64,000 bases of DNA, taken from assembly GCF_001421485.1 (NCBI RefSeq), contig NZ_LMKK01000005.1:1-64000 (forward strand), written 5' to 3'. Positions within the stretch are counted from its first letter, which is position 1. Each line of letters starts with the position of its first letter. Both the position numbers and the translations under genes were made by a program. Positions 1 to 6,784 of the stretch are shown here, piece after piece. The notes under the pieces are model-generated. The model searched no databases, was not told the origin of the DNA, and worked only from the letters and a program-made list of their open reading frames with translations. The DNA is from Agreia sp. Leaf210 (GTDB lineage Bacteria; Actinomycetota; Actinomycetes; Actinomycetales; Microbacteriaceae).

Positions 1-542
1 ACATAGATGCGGCGGGTGGCCGCTGCTTTCTCGGCCCGTTCGACCGCGGTGGACGGTTGGGAGAGCTCGACCTGCGCTCTCGCCTTGCGGTCGAGCTGCT
101 TCGGGTTCACCTCCGCCGCCAGCGCCGCAAGCCGGGCGTCATACGACACCAACGCATCTCCCTCGAGGCCGTCGGAATGCTTCGCGATGACCTCGGCATG
201 CTCCCACGACAACGCACCCGCAGCAACGGCAGCCAGCGTTGCCGGCAGCAAGTCGACCAGCGCGTTGCTCGTGTCGACGAGGGTCGCGGCCCGGTACTCC
301 GTTCGACGGGTGAACTGGGCCAGTTCGGTGACGAGCTCGACCCTCTCGACCCGGGCCGTCGACCAGACCGGCCCACCCGTCGAAGTGTCTGATGGTGCCT
401 GCCTGTGCAGGTGGTTTCTCGCGTCAGTGACGCGTCTGGCCCTGACCGCAGACAGCGCTGCTATCTGCCTGTCAAGGGCGGCGACCTCTTCGAGCGCGAC
501 CACATAAGGGTCGGGCTCGAGGAGCGGGATCGTTGATGTCAT
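1..542 (-). CDS. DUF222 / 13E12-repeat family protein, N-terminal part only
   Basis: The reading frame starts with ATG at 542 and is still open at the window edge, so only about 180 residues are visible. The translation has the hallmark of the actinobacterial DUF222 domain: charged helices followed by a stretch reading ALVDLLPATLAAVAAGALSWEHAE at about residues 85-108. In this family the part beyond the edge usually ends in an HNH nuclease domain, but that part is not seen here. These proteins are multicopy in Microbacteriaceae and of unknown cellular role; some derive from mobile elements. It is transcribed away from the rest of the window and has no obvious partner. Confidence 0.8.
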   Translation of the reverse strand, partial: MTSTIPLLEPDPYVVALEEVAALDRQIAALSAVRARRVTDARNHLHRQAPSDTSTGGPVWSTARVERVELVTELAQFTRRTEYRAATLVDTSNALVDLLPATLAAVAAGALSWEHAEVIAKHSDGLEGDALVSYDARLAALAAEVNPKQLDRKARAQVELSQPSTAVERAEKAAATRRIY

Positions 543-654
543 ACGAGAAGTCAAACAGCAGCCACCGACACTGGGTCGAAACAAAGAATCAATACTTGAT
601 CAGGGGATATTGCGGTGGATAACTCCGAAGAAATGCGCCCTGTGGAGGAATAGT

Positions 655-708
655 CACACAGCCCGACCGCGCCAGCCCGACCACACAGCCCGACCGCGCC
701 AGACCGAC
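655..708. repeat. 27-bp tandem duplication, two copies
   Basis: Two adjacent 27-base units (655-681 and 682-708) begin with CACACAGCCCGACCGCG and differ at one base. They sit between the DUF222 start and the end of the LysM lipoprotein gene. With two copies and no spacers it is a simple recent duplication, not an array. Confidence 0.85.
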
Positions 709-712
709 CGCG

Positions 713-1240
713 TCAGCAGCCGCCGATCTGCTCGGAGTCGAGGGGCCAGCGAATGTCGAGCACGTCGCCGGGCTGCACCTCGAGGTAGTCCGAACAGCGG
801 AAGTTCACTCTGACGACGTCGTCGACCTGCAGATTGAACCGCGACGCGATCGCCAGCACCTGATCCTGGTTGGCCACGGTGTAGCTGTACTCGTAGTCGC
901 TGAGCGGCACGACCGCCCCCGTGGCGAAGGGCTGCGATCCCGAGTCGCTGACCAAGGGCGTCGTCGCCGTATTGCCCCCGTCGGTCTGCCCGCCCATCGC
1001 GTTCGGCGGCACAGGTGGTGCCGGTGGAGCCGGCGGCTCCGGCGCGGGCGCGGGCTCGGGTGCGGCAGCCGGAGGAGGCGTCGGTGACGGTGTGGGTGTC
1101 GGAGTCACGGTGATGGCGGGAGCGCTCTGCGTGACCGTGACGGTCGGTGCGGGAGCAGGGGCGGGAACACAGGCCGTGAGGCCAAGCACCACCGTGAATA
1201 CGAGAAGGGCGAGTCGCGGTCGGCGCGAGGCGTGGGTCAT
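713..1240 (-). CDS. LysM-domain lipoprotein
   Basis: A protein of about 175 residues. With the ATG at 1240 it begins with a basic stretch and a hydrophobic segment ending in a lipobox (LTAC), so it is predicted to be exported and lipid-anchored. A long Pro/Ala/Thr/Val-rich linker (VTVTQ, PTPTP and PAPEP runs) resembles cell-wall-spanning spacers. The last 55 residues (YSYTVANQDQVLAIASRFN onward, ending in a conserved PGDVL) look like one LysM motif, suggesting peptidoglycan binding. A GTG at 1255 is an alternative start that adds five residues. It lies 41 bp behind the siderophore-interacting protein gene on the same strand and may be read through from it. Family and location are fairly safe; the precise role is unknown. 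Confidence 0.75.
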   Translation of the reverse strand: MTHASRRPRLALLVFTVVLGLTACVPAPAPAPTVTVTQSAPAITVTPTPTPSPTPPPAAAPEPAPAPEPPAPPAPPVPPNAMGGQTDGGNTATTPLVSDSGSQPFATGAVVPLSDYEYSYTVANQDQVLAIASRFNLQVDDVVRVNFRCSDYLEVQPGDVLDIRWPLDSEQIGGC

Positions 1241-1281
1241 GAGTTCATTCTGCACACCCCGGTGCCGATCGTCACGCGTTG

Positions 1282-2073
1282 TTATTCAGAGACGGGCTCG
1301 ATCACGCCGACGGGCTCTCGCTTCTCGGCCTGGAATCTGTCTTCTGTGCGGCCGAAGGCCCAGTAGCCCGAGAGCGAGAGCTGCGCCCGAGTGACTCCGC
1401 GTTGTTTGAACACGTCGCGCAGCTGCTTCATCGCCCCGCGCTCCCCGTGAGCGAACACCTGCACGCGTCCGTCGGCCCACGGATGCTGCGACACGGCGTC
1501 AGCGAGGAGGGTCGCCTCCCCCGCCAGGCGATCGCCGCGGAAGAGCCAGCGCACGTCGACGCCGGCGGGCGAGCGGAGCTCGAGCACATCGGCATCGGAG
1601 TACGTCTCGATGAACGCGACACCCTGCGCTGAGGCAGGAAGAGCATCCAGAGCCGACGCGATCGCGGGGAGGGCCGACTCATCGCCGACGAGCAGATGCC
1701 AGTCGGCCGAAGGATCGGGCGCGTAGCCCCCGCCCGGGCCGGAGATGACGGCGGTGTCGCCCGGCTGGGCGGCTGCAGCCCAGGGGCCGGCGAGACCCTC
1801 GTCACCGTGCACGACGAAATCGATCGAGATGGACTTCTCGACCGCATTCACCTCGCGCACCGTGTACGTGCGGGTCACATCGTGCCCATCCGAGCCGGTG
1901 AAGAGGATCTTCACGTACTTATCGGTCTTGTCGTTGTTCTCGAACTCGTCGAATCCCGCGCCGCCGAGAACGACTCGAACGAGGTGGGGCGTCAACCGTT
2001 CCGAGCGCAGAACGGTGAGCGCGATCTGCGCGCGAGGCTTACGTGCGCCAGGGGCGGGGGCGGTGACAGACAT
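1282..2073 (-). CDS. Siderophore-interacting protein (FAD-dependent ferric-siderophore reductase)
   Basis: 263 residues from ATG 2073. The N-terminal half is a FAD-binding ferredoxin-reductase-like barrel (RTYTVRE, the flavin-binding RxYT/S motif, around residue 80, and a VVHGDEGLAGPWA stretch). The C-terminal half is the SIP NAD(P)H domain (LVGDESALPAI near residue 145, HGERGAMK, and the terminal SGYWAFGRTEDRF typical of SIP/ViuB proteins). The family releases iron from ferric siderophores in the cytoplasm. An iron-box-like palindrome lies 26-44 bases upstream, and a -10-like TAGGTT sits 5 bases before the ATG, so it probably has its own iron-repressed, nearly leaderless promoter. The same frame is open upstream into the apnO-like gene; I take ATG 2073 as the natural start. 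Confidence 0.88.
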   Translation of the reverse strand: MSVTAPAPGARKPRAQIALTVLRSERLTPHLVRVVLGGAGFDEFENNDKTDKYVKILFTGSDGHDVTRTYTVREVNAVEKSISIDFVVHGDEGLAGPWAAAAQPGDTAVISGPGGGYAPDPSADWHLLVGDESALPAIASALDALPASAQGVAFIETYSDADVLELRSPAGVDVRWLFRGDRLAGEATLLADAVSQHPWADGRVQVFAHGERGAMKQLRDVFKQRGVTRAQLSLSGYWAFGRTEDRFQAEKREPVGVIEPVSE

Positions 2074-2994
2074 CAGACAACCTAACTTCGACAGCAAGTT
2101 AGGTAAGCCTAACAAACAGAAGCGGGCGACGACCCCGAGTGGAGTCGTCGCCCGCTTGTGCAGCATCTTGGCGAGGTTCTTGTCGAGCTCCTCGTCGCTG
2201 AAAACCTTCTTCCAGTCCTCCTTGATGATGGCGCCGCGGCCGTAGTCCATCGCGATGAGGCAGGCGTCGCTGAACGGGTTGTCTCCCTTGAGCGTGTTCG
2301 CCAGAGCGACCTGCGTGTGCCCGAGCAGGATGGCGCGGGCGGCAGGCTCGGGAACACCCATCGTGTTGACGGCCTCGTCGAGCGACTCCTTGAGCAGGGC
2401 GCCGATCATGCACGCGATGGTCTCGACCAGGGTGGGTTCGAGCTGGGCGAGCTGCTTCACCGTCGTCCAGTGCACGTCGCCGACCGGAGCGAAGATGGCA
2501 CGCACGACCTGCTCGACCTGCGTCTTCTTCGTCTCGTCGTCGCTCTCGATCGCGGCGATCGCGTCTTGCAGTGCGGCGATCCCTCCGAAGGTGTCGGCGT
2601 ACTCCTCAGGGGTGTGACGCTCGACGAAGATCGACGGGTGGCACGGGTGGGTGACGGCCTCGATCACGTCGTCGCGGCGCGTCAGGAGCCCGGCGTAGGC
2701 GGCGGCCGGATCGAGGGTCAGAACGATCGCCCCGCTCTTCATCTGCGGCACGACGTCGGCCGAGACGGCCTTGAGCGCGAGGTCGGGAACGGCGAGCACG
2801 ACGACGTCGGCATCCTTGACCGCATCCGGGGTGTCGGTCAACACCCGACCGGTCGCGGTGACCCGCTCCTGGCCCGCCGGCGAGACCTCGCTGTAGTAGA
2901 CGGTGTAGTCGGTCTTGACGAGGTTGTTGGACACCCGCATGCCCATCTTGCCGCCGGCGCCGATGACGGCGATGGTGAGGTTGTCAGTAGACAT
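1282..2994 (-). CDS. apnO: ApnO-like D-apionate oxidoisomerase (PGDH_C family), frame open into the SIP gene
   Basis: From ATG 2994 the first 280 residues (to base 2155) form a phosphogluconate-dehydrogenase-like NAD(P) protein: a Rossmann glycine motif GAGGKMG (12-18), and a C-terminal helical domain with HPCHPSIF near 116-123. This architecture is that of D-apionate oxidoisomerase, which converts D-apionate to 3-oxo-isoapionate. The start overlaps the end of oiaC by 11 bases. Homologous sequence seems to end at KMLHK (280); the next codons run through the terminator hairpin and a linker of about 27 residues into the siderophore-interacting protein, giving one 570-codon frame. Either a stop codon was lost (or the assembly has an error) or a real fusion exists. 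Function is inferred from family and neighbours. Confidence 0.7.
   Translation of the reverse strand: MSTDNLTIAVIGAGGKMGMRVSNNLVKTDYTVYYSEVSPAGQERVTATGRVLTDTPDAVKDADVVVLAVPDLALKAVSADVVPQMKSGAIVLTLDPAAAYAGLLTRRDDVIEAVTHPCHPSIFVERHTPEEYADTFGGIAALQDAIAAIESDDETKKTQVEQVVRAIFAPVGDVHWTTVKQLAQLEPTLVETIACMIGALLKESLDEAVNTMGVPEPAARAILLGHTQVALANTLKGDNPFSDACLIAMDYGRGAIIKEDWKKVFSDEELDKNLAKMLHKRATTPLGVVARFCLLGLPNLLSKLGCLMSVTAPAPGARKPRAQIALTVLRSERLTPHLVRVVLGGAGFDEFENNDKTDKYVKILFTGSDGHDVTRTYTVREVNAVEKSISIDFVVHGDEGLAGPWAAAAQPGDTAVISGPGGGYAPDPSADWHLLVGDESALPAIASALDALPASAQGVAFIETYSDADVLELRSPAGVDVRWLFRGDRLAGEATLLADAVSQHPWADGRVQVFAHGERGAMKQLRDVFKQRGVTRAQLSLSGYWAFGRTEDRFQAEKREPVGVIEPVSE
2079..2117 (-). promoter_or_regulatory. 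DtxR/IdeR-type iron box and promoter of the siderophore-interacting protein gene
   Basis: TTAGGTAAGCCTAACAAAC at 2099-2117 matches the 19-bp DtxR/IdeR consensus at 15 of 19 positions, with an intact core palindrome. A second half site (AACCTAAC, 2079-2086) forms a further inverted repeat with AAGTTAGG at 2096-2103 and contains the -10-like TAGGTT (read on the minus strand) just before the start codon. Binding of an iron-loaded repressor here would block the promoter. The match is seen in the sequence; the regulator is inferred from the family. Confidence 0.75.
2112..2155 (-). terminator. Intrinsic terminator lying inside an open reading frame
   Basis: Read on the minus strand, a 15-bp stem (12 perfect G/C-rich pairs, then GACTCC against GGGGTC with one G-U) closes a four-base loop and is followed by TTCTGTTTGTT. 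This is a textbook intrinsic terminator for the operon ending with the apnO-like gene, but no stop codon precedes it in the apnO frame. Confidence 0.85.
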
Positions 2995-3784
2995 TCTTGC
3001 TCCTTAGATATGCGAGGTTGTGGTCGTTCCAGTCGTTCTCCAGCCGAATCGTCTCGTCGACGGTGTCGGCCAGGGGAAGCCAGTGTTCGATGACCTGGTT
3101 GATGCCGCGCTCGTTCGGACGAACGGTCTCGAGCAGATAGTCGTAGTCGAGGAGCCCCGTACCCAGTGGCGCGCCCTCGAGGGTGAATCCCACCCAGCCG
3201 CCGCGCCGCGTGAAGGCGAAGTCCTTGACGTGGATGTTCTTGACGTAGGGCGCGGTGCGGTCGATGACGTCGCGCGGATTCTCGAGCGCGGCCACACTGT
3301 TGGCCGGGTCGAGACAGATGCCGAGCCGCGAATGACCGATGCTCTCGACCAGCGACACCAGGTCGGTCGATGAGACCTGCTCGTAGGTCTCGAGCGCGAG
3401 GTCGATGCCCGCGTCGCCGTAGGCGACGAGAGCCTCGCGCAGCTGCGCATCGGCTTCGGCCAGGGTGGGCCGCGAGGTCGGCGAATACAGCATGCTGCGA
3501 ACGACGGATGCGTCGAGCGCGGCCGCGAGGTCGAGATATTTCTCGAGATGCTCGGGTTCGACGCCCTTCGTGCCGAGTTCGATCGCGATGCCGTTGTCGC
3601 GCGCGAACCCCGCCAGCCGAGCGAGGTCGGCGTCGCTCAGGTCTTCGATCGGCGCGTAGTCGCAGAACTGAAAGAGTTCGACCTTCAGCTCCGCCGTGCG
3701 GCGGAGCATGTCGAAGGCGTCGAGGCGCTGCGGCGCCAGCTCCGAGTGCTGCCAGAAGAAGGCATACGATCCGAGGCCGATCAT
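2984..3784 (-). CDS. oiaC: 3-oxo-isoapionate decarboxylase-like protein (xylose-isomerase-like TIM barrel)
   Basis: 266 residues from ATG 3784, which overlaps the stop of the TIM-like gene as ATGA. The sequence is a sugar phosphate isomerase/epimerase barrel. Likely metal ligands are Glu132 (ALETYEQ), Asp159 (GICLDPANS), His185 (KNIHVKD) and Glu233 (QVIEHW), the usual E-D-H-E set. By sequence alone it could be any isomerase of this superfamily. Its place between an ApnO-like gene and erythrulose-phosphate genes points to 3-oxo-isoapionate decarboxylase, which yields L-erythrulose and CO2. A longer open frame upstream (to 4087) is a shadow of the next gene and was discarded. Confidence 0.72.
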   Translation of the reverse strand: MIGLGSYAFFWQHSELAPQRLDAFDMLRRTAELKVELFQFCDYAPIEDLSDADLARLAGFARDNGIAIELGTKGVEPEHLEKYLDLAAALDASVVRSMLYSPTSRPTLAEADAQLREALVAYGDAGIDLALETYEQVSSTDLVSLVESIGHSRLGICLDPANSVAALENPRDVIDRTAPYVKNIHVKDFAFTRRGGWVGFTLEGAPLGTGLLDYDYLLETVRPNERGINQVIEHWLPLADTVDETIRLENDWNDHNLAYLRSKNVY

Positions 3785-4527
3785 CGACGGGCCCCGGCCT
3801 CGTCGAGAACGCGCCCCAACGCATCCGTGTCGTGCGCGAACCGGCCGAGGAAGATGCCGCCGACGTCGTCGCCGAGCTCGGTGAGCAGCCCCGGGCCGGC
3901 ACTGCCACCGTAGATGACGGCGCTGCTCGGGCGGTCGGCAACGGCTGCATGCAGCCGGGCGCAGACGGCACCGACGTACGCCGGTTCGGCCGGCTCGGCC
4001 GCGCCGATGGCCCACACCGGCTCGTAGGCAACGATCACGCGACCGTCGGGCGCACCCTCGAGGGCCGAATCGAGCTGGCGAAGACACTCGACCGCCGCAA
4101 TCTCAGCGGTGCTGCGCGTCTTCTCGCCGACGCACAGCACGGGGGTGAGGCCGTTGCGCAGAGCAGCGGCAGTCTTGGCGGACACGATCTCGTCTGTCTC
4201 GCCGAAGAGAGCGCGGCGCTCCGCATGCCCCACCTCGACGACGCGCGCACCGACCTCGAACAGTTCGACCCCGCTGACCTCGCCGGTGAACGCTCCCGCA
4301 TCCTCCGTCGCCACGTCTTGCGCACCGACGACCACAGGCGTGTCGTCGAGTGCGCTGACGCTGGCGGCGAGCGACACGAATCCGGGAATGACGAAGACCT
4401 CGACGGTGCCGTTCTGCACCGCCGGGTGGCGGCGTGCGAGTTCGGCGACCCTCGCGATCCAATCGAGAGTCTGCGCGTGCCCGAAATACATCTTCAGGCT
4501 CACACCGACGAGGGTGGGGACGGGCAT
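3781..4527 (-). CDS. lerI: Triosephosphate-isomerase-like L-erythrulose-1-phosphate isomerase
   Basis: 248 residues from ATG 4527, starting inside the stop of the RpiB-like gene (TGATG). The three triosephosphate isomerase catalytic residues are present: Lys12 (SLKMYFG), His101 (EVGHAERR) and Glu169 (AYEPVWAIG), with the phosphate loop YGGSAGPG near the end. A housekeeping tpiA would sit with gap and pgk, so this is a paralogue. In erythritol, threitol and apionate pathways the TIM homologue LerI (EryH) converts L-erythrulose 1-phosphate to D-erythrulose 4-phosphate, which fits the kinase and RpiB-like neighbours. The enzyme class is certain; the substrate is inferred. Confidence 0.82.
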   Translation of the reverse strand: MPVPTLVGVSLKMYFGHAQTLDWIARVAELARRHPAVQNGTVEVFVIPGFVSLAASVSALDDTPVVVGAQDVATEDAGAFTGEVSGVELFEVGARVVEVGHAERRALFGETDEIVSAKTAAALRNGLTPVLCVGEKTRSTAEIAAVECLRQLDSALEGAPDGRVIVAYEPVWAIGAAEPAEPAYVGAVCARLHAAVADRPSSAVIYGGSAGPGLLTELGDDVGGIFLGRFAHDTDALGRVLDEAGARR

Positions 4528-4997
4528 CAGCAGGAGCCCGTTGCCTCGTACTCCGAGAGCACGGCGACCTTCTCGGCGCTGGCGCTCGATTCGTCGAAGC
4601 GGTAGGTGAGCCACTCGCGAACGAGGCGGCGGGCGAGCTCGATTCCGATGACGCGCTGGCCCATGGTGAGCACCTGCGCGTTGTTGCTCAGAATCAGTCG
4701 CTCGACCGAGAAGCTGTCATGGGCGACGGATGCGCGGATTCCCGCGACTTTGCCGGCAGCCATGGCGACACCGATTCCCGTTCCGCAGAAGAGGAGCGCG
4801 CGGTCGGCCTCGCCGGCCGCAACCAGCTCGCCGGCGGCGACGCCGATCTTGGGATAGGCGGTGTGCCCGGACGAGTCGACACCGATGTCGGTGACGCTCT
4901 CGACGAGATCGCTCTTCTCGAGATCCTTCTTCAGAATCTCCTTGTAATCGAATCCAGCGTCATCGCAACCGATGACGATGCGGAGCTTGTCAGTCAT
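4527..4997 (-). CDS. derI: RpiB/LacAB-family isomerase, probable D-erythrulose-4-phosphate isomerase
   Basis: 156 residues, with a strong Shine-Dalgarno (AAGGAG, six bases before ATG 4997). It has the RpiB fold motifs: GCDDAG at 10-15 (substrate-binding loop), [11 protein letters not shown] at 71-81 with the catalytic Cys71, and HDSFS at 93-97. RpiB homologues next to TIM-like and DhaK-like genes act as D-erythrulose/D-erythrose 4-phosphate isomerases (DerI/EryI), the last step delivering D-erythrose 4-phosphate to the pentose phosphate pathway. Ribose-5-phosphate isomerase B is the alternative if only sequence is considered. It is the third gene of the operon, 22 bases behind the kinase. Confidence 0.82.
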   Translation of the reverse strand: MTDKLRIVIGCDDAGFDYKEILKKDLEKSDLVESVTDIGVDSSGHTAYPKIGVAAGELVAAGEADRALLFCGTGIGVAMAAGKVAGIRASVAHDSFSVERLILSNNAQVLTMGQRVIGIELARRLVREWLTYRFDESSASAEKVAVLSEYEATGSC

Positions 4998-5019
4998 TTC
5001 TCTCCTTCAGTGGTGACGG

Positions 5020-6750
5020 TTAGGCGGTCTCGTCGACGAGTGTGTCGGCGATGGCGTGCACGATGAGACCGAACGAATAGGCGCCTGCGTCTACGGTGCC
5101 GAGGCTCTTCTCCGCGTGCGGACGAGCGCGGCCCATGCGTGGAAGCAGATCGGCCGTCGCTGCCGCGGCTGCCGTTGCTGCGTCGGCCGCACTTCTCCAA
5201 GCATCCGCCAGCGTGGCGTTCCCGTCGACCTCTCGCGCGAGAGTGTCCCGGAAGGGTACGAGGGCGTCGACCATCGTCTTGTCGCCCACCTCGGCCTTGC
5301 CGAACGACATGATGCCGTCGACGGCTGCCGCGACTCCGGTCGAGACCGTGGCGGCGGAGGGCGAGCCCTCGTCTCCGAGGGCCTCACCGACCGCGGAGAG
5401 CGCGACGCCCCAGAGAGCGCCGGACGTGCCACCGGCCTTGTTCGCCCACGCACTCGCGGCCAGCTCCAGCAGTGTTTTTGCGCCGGCACCCAGCGCGAGC
5501 GCCTCCGATGCTGCGGCAGACGCGGCTCGCGCGCCCCTCTGCATCCCGATGCCGTGATCGCCGTCTCCGGCCACCGCGTCGATTCGACCGAGCTCGTCGG
5601 CATTGTCGTCGACGACCCGCTCGATCGCCTCGATCGCTCGGGCGACAAAGCCGGCAGCGCGCTTCGACGCGTCATCGGCCTCGGGAATGACGACCGCCTC
5701 GGCAGCCATCACCTCACTCGGGTCGAGCTGCTGCACGGCGCCGACGGAGCCCTTGCGGTACGCCGGCGTATCGGCCGGAGCACGCCAGAATCGTTCGAGT
5801 TCGTCGTCGAGCCAGAACAGCGTGAGCGACGCCCCGGCCATATCGAAGCTCGTGACCAGTTCACCGACCTCGGGGTCGACGACCTCGAGACCGGCCCTGT
5901 CGAGCAGGGCGGCGACGTGACGGTAGACGACGAACAGCTCCTCATACTTCACCGATCCGAGACCGTTGAGGATCACGCCGACCCGGTGACCCTCGGGCGA
6001 GTGGATGCCGTCGGGCAACTCGGCGAGCAGCGCGTCGACGAACAGGGTGGCCAGCTCATCGGCCGTGGGCACGTCGGTCTCGTCGATGCCCGGCTCGCCG
6101 TGGATTCCCATGCCCACGGCCATGCGCCCCTCGGGAACGGAGAAGAGGGGCGCGTCGGCGCCGGGAAGGGTGCAACCCGAGAACGCGACACCGACGGAAC
6201 GCGTGCGTTCGTTCGCCAATGCGGCGACACGCACGACCTCGTCGAGCGAGTAGCCCTCTTCGGCTGCCGCGGCCGCCGCCTTGAAGACGGTCACGTCGCC
6301 CGCGATGCCGCGTCGCTTGTGCTTCTCCGAGACAGGAGCAGAGGAGATGTCGTCGGTCACCACGACGGTGCGCGTCGGGATGCCCGCGGCATTCAACTTC
6401 TGCTCGGCCTGAGTGAAGTGCAGCACGTCTCCGGCGTAGTTGCCGTAGCTGAGCAGCACTCCTCCCCCACGATTCGCGGCGGTGGCCACCGACTCGACCT
6501 GCTGGGCAGAGGGAGACGCAAACAGGTTGCCCATGGCCGCGCCGTGAGCAAGTCCCTGTCCCACGATTCCGCCGAAGGCCGGGTAGTGGCCCGAGCCGCC
6601 TCCGATGACGAGCGCGACCGTGCCGTCCGGGGTGCGGGTGCTCCGAACCACTCCACCAGCGACTCGGCGGACCTTGTCGGCGTTGGCGGCGACGAAACCG
6701 TCGATCATCTCATCGGCGAATTCGGTCGGATCGTTGAAGAGGCGGGTCAT
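5020..6750 (-). CDS. lerK: DhaK-DhaL fusion kinase, probable L-erythrulose 1-kinase
   Basis: 576 residues, the length of ATP-dependent dihydroxyacetone kinases. The DhaK domain (1 to about 330) has GGGSGHYPAF at 50-59 and the covalent substrate-binding His217 in GMGIHGEPG. The DhaL domain (from about 365) has the ATP/Mg loop GDGDHGIGM starting at 395. These kinases act on dihydroxyacetone, D-erythrulose or L-erythrulose. The LerI-type isomerase beside it argues for L-erythrulose 1-kinase. An AGGAG-type ribosome site precedes ATG 6750, and the gene follows the transporter by 34 bases. DerK (D-erythrulose) and glycerone kinase are the alternatives. Confidence 0.82.
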   Translation of the reverse strand: MTRLFNDPTEFADEMIDGFVAANADKVRRVAGGVVRSTRTPDGTVALVIGGGSGHYPAFGGIVGQGLAHGAAMGNLFASPSAQQVESVATAANRGGGVLLSYGNYAGDVLHFTQAEQKLNAAGIPTRTVVVTDDISSAPVSEKHKRRGIAGDVTVFKAAAAAAEEGYSLDEVVRVAALANERTRSVGVAFSGCTLPGADAPLFSVPEGRMAVGMGIHGEPGIDETDVPTADELATLFVDALLAELPDGIHSPEGHRVGVILNGLGSVKYEELFVVYRHVAALLDRAGLEVVDPEVGELVTSFDMAGASLTLFWLDDELERFWRAPADTPAYRKGSVGAVQQLDPSEVMAAEAVVIPEADDASKRAAGFVARAIEAIERVVDDNADELGRIDAVAGDGDHGIGMQRGARAASAAASEALALGAGAKTLLELAASAWANKAGGTSGALWGVALSAVGEALGDEGSPSAATVSTGVAAAVDGIMSFGKAEVGDKTMVDALVPFRDTLAREVDGNATLADAWRSAADAATAAAAATADLLPRMGRARPHAEKSLGTVDAGAYSFGLIVHAIADTLVDETA

Positions 6751-6784
6751 CTGAGAGCTCCTGAGATTCTGGACATCGGTGCGG

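Noticed and set aside
655-708. Short repeats considered as a CRISPR remnant
   Set aside because: Only two directly adjacent copies, no spacers and no cas genes in the window.
3784-4087. N-terminal extension of the oiaC frame up to 4087
   Set aside because: The 101 extra residues are Arg-rich shadow sequence of the TIM-like gene; ATG 3784 gives the normal family start and an ATGA overlap.
3781-4527. TIM-like gene taken as the housekeeping tpiA
   Set aside because: Housekeeping tpiA in Actinobacteria sits with gap and pgk; this copy is locked into an operon with erythrulose-type enzymes.
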